5,174 nt of DNA, taken from contig JAADEK010000080.1 in NCBI GenBank assembly GCA_013153455.1, forward strand, positions 1 to 5,174. Direction: 5' to 3'. This stretch comes from Aquificota bacterium. GTDB taxonomy: Bacteria; Aquificota; Aquificia; Aquificales; Aquificaceae. This document shows positions 1-5,161 of the stretch, piece after piece. Each line of letters opens with the position of its first letter. Positions within the stretch are counted from its first letter, which is position 1. The position numbers and the translations under genes are program-made. Below the pieces are notes generated by a model. That model was not told the origin of the DNA, searched no databases, and saw only the letters and a list, made by a program, of their open reading frames with translations.

Positions 1-276
1 ATGGACGGGACAAACCTCATAAAGAAGGGGGTCGCGGAGAGGATATGCCCATCCCTTGAGGGGAATTGTTATTCCGCGAACGGTCAAAAACCGAAGACGG
101 TTTACGACTTTATGAAGGACGCCAAGCTCGCGGGTGTTAAGTTCTACTCCTGTAAGCAGGCGGTTGACTCGCTCGGGCTCACGGAAGACGAGCTTATTCC
201 CGAGCTTGACGGTATCGTTCCCGCGAGCGAGTTCGCCATCAGGGCGATGATGGCGGATAAGCTTATAACCTTTTGA
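1..276 (+). CDS. dsrE: DsrE-family sulfur-transfer protein (DsrE3-like), 5'-truncated by window edge
   Basis: C-terminal 91 residues of a DsrE/DsrF-fold protein, a small cytoplasmic protein that relays sulfane sulfur on cysteine. The stretch K47-FYSCKQA-V55 carries the family's cysteine (C51) at the end of a beta strand, followed by an amphipathic helix, an acidic 'DELIPELDGIV' segment and a final 'ADKLITF' strand. The opening MDGTNLIKKGVAERI matches, from memory, the middle of DsrE3 proteins (about residue 40), where the preceding beta-alpha unit with the 'sG..d' loop would normally come. The ATG at base 1 is therefore probably an internal Met and the true start is upstream. Two further cysteines (C16 and C23) sit in a loop; whether they are conserved is unknown. 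The stop TGA is 27 bases before lbpA, so the two are likely cotranscribed. The DsrE fold is fairly sure; the DsrE3 subtype and the sHdr link rest on the neighbours. Confidence 0.8.
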   Translation: MDGTNLIKKGVAERICPSLEGNCYSANGQKPKTVYDFMKDAKLAGVKFYSCKQAVDSLGLTEDELIPELDGIVPASEFAIRAMMADKLITF

Positions 277-290
277 TTTAATAAACCTAA

Positions 291-299
291 AGGGAGGTG
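291..299 (+). promoter_or_regulatory. Strong Shine-Dalgarno site of lbpA
   Basis: AGGGAGGTG is a near-perfect anti-16S match. Its GGAGG core (293-297) lies six bases before the ATG at 304. It is by far the best ribosome-binding site in the window and fixes the lbpA start. It fits a carrier protein that is made in larger amounts than the enzymes around it. Confidence 0.85.
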
Positions 300-303
300 T
301 GAA

Positions 304-753
304 ATGGCGGAAGTCAACGGCTGTCCTCTTCCGGAGGATAGACTCTACTACATCAACCCCGATAAGAACGCCTTCATCTGGGTCAAGGAAGAGGGAGACG
401 GAACCTTTACCATCGGGCTGACTTCTGTGGCTGCAGCGATGGCGGGAAGGCTCGTCGCTTACACGCCCAAAAAGGTAGGAAAGGCGGTAAAGAAGGACAA
501 GAGCGTCGCAACGATTGAGAGCGGAAAGTGGGTAGGACCCGTTCCCTCACCCTTTGACGGGGAGATAGTTGAGGTAAACGAAGCCCTCAAGACGAATCCC
601 GCGCTCGTGAACGACGACCCATACGGTCAGGGCTGGATAGCGAAGGTAAAGCCCGCGGACCCGGAAGCTGCTAAGGCTGAGCTCGTTGACGCTTCAAAGG
701 CTGCCGAACTCCTACAGCCCATAGTTCAAGAAAAGGGCGTCAAGTGCGGTTAA
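304..753 (+). CDS. lbpA: Lipoate-binding protein LbpA (GcvH-like) of the sHdr sulfur-oxidation system
   Basis: A 149-residue single lipoyl domain of the glycine-cleavage H-protein fold. K75 in 'ATIESGKWVGPV' is the expected lipoylation site (codon 526-528). It is followed by the turn 'PSPFDGEIVEVNEAL' and the H-protein signature 'NDDPYGQGWIAKV' near residues 103-115. Family knowledge: LbpA resembles GcvH but serves the heterodisulfide-reductase-like complex that oxidises lipoate-bound sulfur to sulfite in the cytoplasm. Points favouring LbpA over GcvH are the 'NGCPLPEDRLYYI' N-terminus, the ESGKW motif (glycine-cleavage H proteins usually have ES-V/T-K-A/S), the lack of gcvT or gcvP next to it, and flanking DsrE and LipS-like genes. 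Cysteines are C7 and the penultimate C148. The start is set by a strong ribosome-binding site. The main alternative is a GcvH paralogue for glycine cleavage. Confidence 0.87.
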   Translation: MAEVNGCPLPEDRLYYINPDKNAFIWVKEEGDGTFTIGLTSVAAAMAGRLVAYTPKKVGKAVKKDKSVATIESGKWVGPVPSPFDGEIVEVNEALKTNPALVNDDPYGQGWIAKVKPADPEAAKAELVDASKAAELLQPIVQEKGVKCG

Positions 754-782
754 CCCGCCCGCTTCCCTTATCACCTTTTTTC

Positions 783-791
783 GGAGAGGGG
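783..791 (+). promoter_or_regulatory. Shine-Dalgarno site of the radical SAM gene
   Basis: GGAGAGGGG lies just before the ATG at 793, with the GGAG core (783-786) six bases upstream of the start. It supports this Met as the start. The whole 39-base gap after lbpA holds nothing else convincing. Confidence 0.65.
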
Positions 792-792
792 T

Positions 793-1812
793 ATGGACCA
801 AAGAGCGGTCGGTGAGCTTGAGGTTGAACTTGACCAAAACCTCGTATCGGAGCTCTTAGAAGGCTTTGAGATAAGGAAGAAAAACTTCGGGGATAAGATT
901 TTCTTCTACTCACCCGGTTTTAAGCATTACGAGGTTGAGGACTTTCACGTGGACTCACCCCCTAAGTTCGTTGATATTTCCGTAACGGGAAGGAATTGTG
1001 AGCTTATGTGCGACCACTGCGCGTCAAAGATACTCTGGCATATGATACCCGCGACGAGCCCCGAGGAGCTCGTAAGGGTCGGAAAGGAGCTAAAGCGCAA
1101 AGGTATAGAGGGCGTTCTCGTATCGGGGGGTTCGGACAAAGACGGGTTTGTTCCGCTTTGGGACTTTTTTGACGCCATGCGCTACCTGAAAGAGGAGCTC
1201 GGTATGCTCCTCACGTGCCACGTCGGTCTCGTTGACGAGAAATACGTTGAGGGGCTCCTGAGGGCTGGGGTTGATGCGGTTCTCCTTGACATCATCGGGG
1301 ACGACGAGACGATAGCTCAAGTCTATAAGCTTCCCCACAAGAGCACGAAGGACTACGAGCGCTCGCTATCCCTCTTGAAGGAAGCGGGTCTCAGGATAGT
1401 TCCGCACGTTATCGTGGGTCTTCACTACGGGAAGATAAAGGGTGAGTTTAGGGCTATAGATATGATAGCAAAGCATGAGCCGGACGCTCTTGTTCTGGTC
1501 GTGGTTATGCCATACTACGGGAAGGCGCGCTTTCAGCTCGTTCCCCCGCCGAGCGCGGAGGAGACCGCGAGGGTAATCCTGTATGCGAGGAGGAGTATAC
1601 CGAGCTCCCCACTCGTTGTCGGTTGCGCGAGACCCGCGGGTCCCGAAAGGGTAAAACTTGACGCTTACGCCGTTCTCGGGGGCGTGAACGGTATCGCTTT
1701 CCCCGCGGAGGGTATACTTACCTTCTCAAGGTCTTTGGGGCTTGAGCCGGTTGTTTCACCGAACTGTTGCTCAACGGTTTACTCAATGGTTTTTCAGACG
1801 ATGAATCCTTAA
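793..1812 (+). CDS. Radical SAM protein, LipS1/LipS2-type lipoyl synthase candidate
   Basis: A 339-residue radical SAM enzyme. C69-x3-C73-x2-C76 in 'GRNCELMCDHC' ligates the SAM-binding [4Fe-4S] cluster, and 'VSGGSDKDG' (110-118) takes the place of the GGE-type SAM-binding motif. The body reads like a TIM-barrel homologue of biotin synthase. C278 in 'VVGCARPAG' and the pair C325-C326 in 'SPNCCSTVY' are candidate ligands of a second, sulfur-donating cluster; C142 is the only other cysteine. The classical LipA features (an extra N-terminal CX4CX5C and C-terminal RSSY) are absent. Family knowledge: LipS1 and LipS2 together insert the two sulfurs of lipoate and are often encoded with lbpA in sHdr loci. 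The position directly behind lbpA supports such a role, building lipoate on K75. I cannot tell LipS1 from LipS2, and the partner is not in this window. The radical SAM assignment is firm; the LipS assignment is probable. dxr starts nine bases after the stop. Confidence 0.75.
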   Translation: MDQRAVGELEVELDQNLVSELLEGFEIRKKNFGDKIFFYSPGFKHYEVEDFHVDSPPKFVDISVTGRNCELMCDHCASKILWHMIPATSPEELVRVGKELKRKGIEGVLVSGGSDKDGFVPLWDFFDAMRYLKEELGMLLTCHVGLVDEKYVEGLLRAGVDAVLLDIIGDDETIAQVYKLPHKSTKDYERSLSLLKEAGLRIVPHVIVGLHYGKIKGEFRAIDMIAKHEPDALVLVVVMPYYGKARFQLVPPPSAEETARVILYARRSIPSSPLVVGCARPAGPERVKLDAYAVLGGVNGIAFPAEGILTFSRSLGLEPVVSPNCCSTVYSMVFQTMNP

Positions 1813-1821
1813 GATATTGGT

Positions 1822-2964
1822 ATGAAACTCGGGGTTCTCGGCTCCACGGGTTCGGTCGGTTCACAAACCCTTGAGGTATACGAGAGGGTCGGGGGAGACG
1901 TTGAGCTCGTAGGTATACTCGCGAGAAGGGCTTCGGAAAAGCTCCTTTCCCAAGCTATTCGCTACAAGCCGAGGTTCGTCGTCTCATACGAGGAGCCGAC
2001 AAAGGAGTGGCTCTCGCGTCTTCCTTCCGGGACTAAGTTCCTGAAGGGGGATGAAGGTCTTGACGCGATAATTTCTGAGTCCGATAGGTTGATGAACGCG
2101 GTCTCGGGCGTTCACGGTATAAAGCCCGCATACGAGATTTTAAGGAAGGGTAAGGTTTTACTCGCGTCAAATAAGGAGTCAATCCTGTGCCTCGGGGACT
2201 TTATACGCGAGCACAGGGGAAGGGTTCTCCCGGTTGACAGCGAGCATAACGCTCTTTTTCAACTTCTCGGTAGCGTTTCACGTGAAGAGGTTAAAAATGT
2301 TTTTATCACCGCCTCCGGCGGTCCTTTTAGAGATAAAAAGATAGAAGAGTTAAAGGACGTGAGCGTTGAGGACGCCCTGAAACACCCCCGCTGGAACATG
2401 GGGGCGAAAATCACCGTTGACAGCGCGACGCTTATGAACAAGGGTTTTGAGGTTCTTGAGGCTTCTTATCTCTTTGACCTCCCGCTTGATATGATTAAGG
2501 TCGTTATACACCCCCAGAGCGTTGTTCACGCGATTCTTGAGCTGAGGGACAACAGTTTCCTTATGCACGCGTCCCCTACGGATATGCGTATTCCCATAAT
2601 GCACGCCCTTTTTTACCCCAAAAGGATGGATTACCCCTTCGGGAGGGTCTCACCGCTTGAGCTTTCCGGGCTTGTTTTTGAGCGGGTGGATACGAAGAAG
2701 TTCAGGGCGCTTGAGCTCGCGAGGTGGGCGGGCTATATGGGGGGTCCGTATGTTCCCGTTTTGGTGGGTGCGGACGAGGAGGCGGTTGAGCTTTTCCTAA
2801 AGGGAAAGATTCCGTTTTTGCGTATCGTTGAACTCATAGAGAGGGCTCTTGAGGAGGTTGAGCTACAGGAGCCAAAGACGATTGAGGAGATTGTGGAGGC
2901 GGTTGAGTGGGGAAGGAGGAAGGTCAGGGAGATTTACGAGCGCGAGTATGCAGGTAAAGTATAG
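1822..2964 (+). CDS. dxr: 1-deoxy-D-xylulose 5-phosphate reductoisomerase (DXR/IspC)
   Basis: Full-length (380 residues) cytoplasmic DXR, which converts DXP to 2-C-methyl-D-erythritol 4-phosphate with NADPH and a divalent metal, the first committed step of the MEP isoprenoid pathway. The NADPH loop 'GSTGSVG' is at 7-13, 'ASNKES' at 115-120 and 'VDSEHNALFQLL' at 138-149 with metal ligands D139 and E141. 'TASGGPF' is at 163-169, 'HPRWNMGAKITVDSATLMNKGFE' at 188-210 with the third ligand E210, and 'IHPQSVVHAI' at 229-238. One oddity is that the C-terminal segment usually reading NAANE is here 'VGADEEAV' (315-322). The start is certain because Met is followed at once by the Rossmann strand, yet no clear Shine-Dalgarno precedes it. 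The 9-base gap suggests translational coupling to the radical SAM gene. Its last 41 bases overlap the convergent gene. The more common neighbours of dxr, such as rseP, are absent. Confidence 0.97.
   Translation: MKLGVLGSTGSVGSQTLEVYERVGGDVELVGILARRASEKLLSQAIRYKPRFVVSYEEPTKEWLSRLPSGTKFLKGDEGLDAIISESDRLMNAVSGVHGIKPAYEILRKGKVLLASNKESILCLGDFIREHRGRVLPVDSEHNALFQLLGSVSREEVKNVFITASGGPFRDKKIEELKDVSVEDALKHPRWNMGAKITVDSATLMNKGFEVLEASYLFDLPLDMIKVVIHPQSVVHAILELRDNSFLMHASPTDMRIPIMHALFYPKRMDYPFGRVSPLELSGLVFERVDTKKFRALELARWAGYMGGPYVPVLVGADEEAVELFLKGKIPFLRIVELIERALEEVELQEPKTIEEIVEAVEWGRRKVREIYEREYAGKV
2924..2964. other. Convergent coding overlap of dxr and the UPF0104 gene
   Basis: The last 41 bases of dxr (+) are also the last 41 bases of the membrane-protein gene on the - strand. 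The dxr stop TAG is at 2962-2964; the opposing stop TGA is the complement of 2924-2926. Both C-termini are charged tails (dxr 'REIYEREYAGKV', the other 'YLHTRARKSP') in which exact sequence probably matters little. No hairpin with a U-run is visible in or around the overlap. Confidence 0.9.
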
Positions 2965-3793
2965 CGAGCGTCCCAAGGAGCGCGGACGAAAGGAGTAAAA
3001 AGTTGTGCGCGAGGAACGCAACCTTCAGCGCTCCCTTTGTTTCCACCCCCGCGAGAGAGAGGGCGAGGATAAACCCTCCCTCGTAAGTCCCGTATCCCAT
3101 AAAGCTGTGAATCGGTAAAACGGAGGAAAGCTCACCCCCCAAAAAGCCGAGACTGTAGGTAAAGAGGTCCATGTCCGTTATGGTTTGAACGACCGCGTAT
3201 GTTGAGAGAGCCTTGAGGAGGAAGGAAAGGAAGGAAAGCCAAAAGAGGTAAAGAGATAGGCGTATGCTCAGATTCTCGCTCATAAACGCCCGAACCTCCC
3301 TGAGTTTGCGGACGGGGGGAACCAAGACGTATACGTAGCGCGGAAGGAGGGAGAGGGGGAAAAGGAAGAGCAAAAAGAGGAGAGAGAGGGTTTTGCTTTT
3401 GAGAAGGAGGTATGAGAAGGGAACGACGCAAAGGAGGGCAAAAAGGTCGTAAAGTCTCCCGATGAAAAAGGAAAAGACGGAGTTTTTTAGGGGTATCCCG
3501 AGGCGGTGCGCGTAATAAAACCAGCTAAGCTCCCCGCTCCTTGCGGGAAGGACGTTGTTCAGAAATAGGTTTACCGCGTTCAGGAAGAAAGCGTCCAAGA
3601 GGGGGAGACCTAAGAGTATACTCCACCTTACGCTCCTGAGGAGTTGACTGAGGGTATAAAGTGTAAATCCGTAAAGAAGCCCTTCGGGCTTTATCTTTTT
3701 TAGGTCCGAGAGGAGTTCCTCCGCGGGTATGAGGTAAAAAAAGAGCGCGAGGAAGAGGACGCTCGGAACAAGCGCGAGGAGTAATTTTCTCAA
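2924..3793 (-). CDS. Polytopic membrane protein, lysylphosphatidylglycerol-synthase TM / UPF0104 (YbhN) family
   Basis: A 289-residue inner-membrane protein with about seven or eight hydrophobic segments (roughly 4-22, 38-60, 66-80, 104-131, 135-150, 180-200, 208-230 and 255-281). Family motifs in order are 'LRSVRW' (52-57), 'NNVLPARSGEL' (79-89), 'GRLYDLFALL' (112-121) and 'PIHSFMGYGTYEGGF' (227-241) with E238. This is the flippase-like membrane domain also found at the N-terminus of MprF, but there is no soluble aminoacyl-transferase domain, so it is a stand-alone version whose substrate cannot be read from sequence; lipid or glycolipid translocation is the usual guess. The start is TTG (3791-3793), fused to the TGA of the upstream flavoprotein gene as TTGA. 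The gene has no Shine-Dalgarno at proper spacing, so it probably depends on reinitiation. Its coding strand is strikingly pyrimidine-rich because of Leu, Phe and Ser codons. Confidence 0.85.
   Translation of the reverse strand: MRKLLLALVPSVLFLALFFYLIPAEELLSDLKKIKPEGLLYGFTLYTLSQLLRSVRWSILLGLPLLDAFFLNAVNLFLNNVLPARSGELSWFYYAHRLGIPLKNSVFSFFIGRLYDLFALLCVVPFSYLLLKSKTLSLLFLLFLFPLSLLPRYVYVLVPPVRKLREVRAFMSENLSIRLSLYLFWLSFLSFLLKALSTYAVVQTITDMDLFTYSLGFLGGELSSVLPIHSFMGYGTYEGGFILALSLAGVETKGALKVAFLAHNFLLLSSALLGTLAILYLHTRARKSP
3220..3237 (-). repeat. Perfect 9-bp tandem duplication, GGAAGGAAA x2, inside the UPF0104 gene
   Basis: Two head-to-tail copies of GGAAGGAAA (3220-3228 and 3229-3237) sit in a 24-base all-purine run (3215-3238). 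Nine bases is three codons, so the frame is kept and each copy encodes Leu-Ser-Phe (residues 186-191 of the - strand protein, in a membrane segment). It could be a recent slippage duplication or simple low complexity. Confidence 0.7.
3342..3390. repeat. Long homopurine-homopyrimidine tract
   Basis: The + strand is all purine over 3342-3370 (29 bases) and 3372-3390 (19 bases), broken only by a C at 3371. It lies within the UPF0104 gene and encodes the hydrophobic run and loop around residues 135-150 on the - strand (Leu, Phe, Ser, Pro codons). Protein composition is enough to explain it, though such tracts can also form unusual DNA structures. Confidence 0.6.
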
Positions 3794-4401
3794 TCCTTAT
3801 CCGGAACGTCGTGTATAACGACGGGCTTGCCCGCCCACTCGGAGAGTATGTTTATCGCGACCTGAACGCCCGTCCCGGACGCGCTTCCGAACATTGAGCT
3901 TACACCCGCGAGCAGTCCCGCGACGTAGAGCCCTTCTCTTACTTTGTAGTCCCCGTCGTGCTCTATCATGACCCTACCGGGTTTGGGGGACTTCGGGTTT
4001 TCAACCACCTTTACTCCTTCGCACTCTATGTCAAACTTGTGAAAGCCCGAGGCGAGGACTACGTATTCCGCCTCGTAAACCTTACCCCCTTTCGTGTATA
4101 CCTTGAAGTTCCCCTTCGTTCCTTCTATCTTTACGACTGTGTCCTCAAGGAAATCGGTGCTGTCGTTCATGTCTTGGATTTGTTTTCTTATCTTCTCAAG
4201 GAGTTCCTTTCCGAGCGTTCCGGGCGGTATACCGGGGACGTTGTTGAGGAGGGCTTTCTTTAGGTCAGACGCCCCGTCGTCTATGACGAGGAATTTTTTC
4301 CCTTCCGCCCAGCTCCACCCTCTTCCCTGTGAGGATGCGAGCGTGAGGGCACAGCTGAGTCCGGAGACACCGCCTCCGACTACGACGACGTCGTATCTCA
4401 T
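3790..4401 (-). CDS. Short FAD-dependent oxidoreductase (thioredoxin-reductase-like, single FAD domain)
   Basis: A 203-residue flavoprotein-like Rossmann protein. 'DVVVVGGGVSGLSCALTL' (4-21) gives the GxGxxG dinucleotide site, and D41 at the end of the second strand ('FLVIDD') could bind the adenosine ribose. 'NVPGIPPGTLGKELLEKIRKQ' (54-74) is the characteristic thioredoxin-reductase segment, 'YVVLASGF' (113-120) the third strand, and 'GLYVAGLLAGVSSMFGSASGTGVQVAINIL' (157-186) the C-terminal FAD half. Compared with thioredoxin reductase (about 310 residues) the whole NADPH domain and the CxxC are missing; the only cysteines are C17 and C127. In the last FAD motif the usual Gly-Asp is Gly162-Leu163. 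A Trp-containing insertion (about 24-36) lies between helix 1 and strand 2. The gene is intact, starts five bases after the permease stop and overlaps the next gene by four bases. The reaction is unknown. A LipT-like role as electron donor for lipoate synthesis is possible only from its proximity to the lbpA operon. Confidence 0.8.
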   Translation of the reverse strand: MRYDVVVVGGGVSGLSCALTLASSQGRGWSWAEGKKFLVIDDGASDLKKALLNNVPGIPPGTLGKELLEKIRKQIQDMNDSTDFLEDTVVKIEGTKGNFKVYTKGGKVYEAEYVVLASGFHKFDIECEGVKVVENPKSPKPGRVMIEHDGDYKVREGLYVAGLLAGVSSMFGSASGTGVQVAINILSEWAGKPVVIHDVPDKD

Positions 4402-4406
4402 ATGAA

Positions 4407-5147
4407 TTATCTTAACCTAAAGCTTTGTTTGAAAATCTCACGAAGACCGAGGAAAGCGAGAACTGAGCTCCCGAGTATACCCGAAAAGAGGAGTGTGTAG
4501 AGTATAACGAGCTGAAAGAGGATAGCCTTCAGGGGAGACGCGCCCGCGACGAGCATACCCACCGCCACCCCGGGTATGTGAACAACGCCCGCGGACTTGA
4601 GCCAGTTCAACTTAGGTATCATAGCCATCTTTATGCTGTCGGTGATTACGGGGTGAAGGGCGAGTCTTAGGGGTGCTCCGAGGGCTACGTAGGCTTCTAT
4701 CTCCTCCCTTCTGTTTCTTATCTCCGAAACGAGGCGGTCGTAAAAGAGGGAGAGTGTGTTTAGCGTGTTTCCGATTATGAGACCTCCGAACGGTATGAGC
4801 TCGTGCGGTGCTCCCCTGAGCGCCCCGAGCCAAAGGAGGAGCACTATCGGAAAAGCGAAGCTCATACTTATTGAGATAAAGGCGACAGGAAAGAGCTTCG
4901 GACTTTTTGAGCGCTCAAGGAACACAAAGGACGCAAACAGGGACATTGAGAGGAGTATGAGAAACTGGGCGAAAAGTGAGCTAACCCCGAGTATGTATCC
5001 GAGGAGGTAAGCAAGAAGCAAAAGCTGAAAGAGAGCCCTCAAGGAGGAAAGTATCACCTCCCTCTCAAGCCCCGCTCCCTCAAGGCGCGACAAAAGAGCT
5101 GTGAGTAAAACCAATACGTATGCGCTCAGATATCCTAAGTTTTCCAT
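4407..5147 (-). CDS. fetB: FetB/UPF0014-family membrane permease (ABC-type metal exporter subunit)
   Basis: A 246-residue integral membrane protein with the usual length and full motif set of the UPF0014 family. 'SSLRALFQLLLLAYLLGYI' (34-52) matches the N-terminal R..Q element, and 'PFGGLIIGNTLNTL' (119-132) the P-GGMIIGN block. 'IEAYVALGAPLRLAL' (150-164) is the cytoplasmic coupling-type loop, and 'SAGVVHIPGVAVGMLVAGASPLKAILFQLVI' (185-215) the signature near the C-terminus. In E. coli FetB pairs with the ATPase FetA and is linked to iron export and oxidative-stress resistance; the substrate here is inferred only from family. No ATPase gene is visible in the window. The ATG (5145-5147) gives the family's normal N-terminus but lacks a Shine-Dalgarno; the sequence just upstream is CCTTCCTT on the coding strand. 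A TATAAT lies eight bases before the ATG, which suggests leaderless translation. It appears to be the first gene of a three-gene operon. Confidence 0.87.
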   Translation of the reverse strand: MENLGYLSAYVLVLLTALLSRLEGAGLEREVILSSLRALFQLLLLAYLLGYILGVSSLFAQFLILLSMSLFASFVFLERSKSPKLFPVAFISISMSFAFPIVLLLWLGALRGAPHELIPFGGLIIGNTLNTLSLFYDRLVSEIRNRREEIEAYVALGAPLRLALHPVITDSIKMAMIPKLNWLKSAGVVHIPGVAVGMLVAGASPLKAILFQLVILYTLLFSGILGSSVLAFLGLREIFKQSFRLR

Positions 5148-5155
5148 AAGGAAGG

Positions 5156-5161
5156 ATTATA
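5156..5161 (-). promoter_or_regulatory. Candidate -10 box (TATAAT) for the permease operon
   Basis: The coding strand reads TATAAT followed by CCTTCCTT and then the ATG of the permease gene. This is an exact sigma-70-type -10 hexamer, with eight bases to the start codon. Transcription starting 6-8 bases after the hexamer would begin within a base or two of the ATG. The -35 region would fall outside the window, so only half of the promoter can be judged. Confidence 0.55.

Noticed and set aside
1..276. Treating the ATG at base 1 as the true start of a complete 91-residue protein
   Set aside because: The sequence begins in the middle of the DsrE fold; the first beta-alpha unit is missing and no upstream sequence is available to support a ribosome-binding site.
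304..753. Glycine-cleavage H protein (gcvH) as the name for the lipoyl protein
   Set aside because: The fold is the same, but the ESGKW lipoylation motif, the NGCPLPED N-terminus and the DsrE and LipS-like neighbours fit LbpA better, and no other glycine-cleavage gene is present.
735..781. Possible terminator after lbpA: GGGCG at 735-739 can pair with CGCCC at 756-760, and a run of T lies at 776-781
   Set aside because: The stem is only five pairs around a 16-base loop, starts inside the coding sequence, and is separated from the T-run by about 15 bases. It does not have the form of an intrinsic terminator, and the next gene continues the operon.
945..1338. Open - strand frames opposite the radical SAM gene
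   Set aside because: They are short and of low-complexity composition, with no family resemblance, and the + strand carries an unmistakable radical SAM protein.
2924..3793. Full MprF lysylphosphatidylglycerol synthase
   Set aside because: Only the membrane domain is present; the roughly 300-residue soluble aminoacyl-transferase domain is missing, and the gene ends cleanly.
3790..4401. Genuine thioredoxin reductase (trxB)
   Set aside because: There is no CxxC and no NADPH-binding domain, and the length is about two thirds of normal, so it cannot reduce thioredoxin by the known mechanism.
3958..4405. Open + strand frames of about 100 codons opposite the flavoprotein gene
   Set aside because: They have no recognisable motifs and lie antisense to a gene with clear FAD-domain motifs; they are by-products of its codon use.
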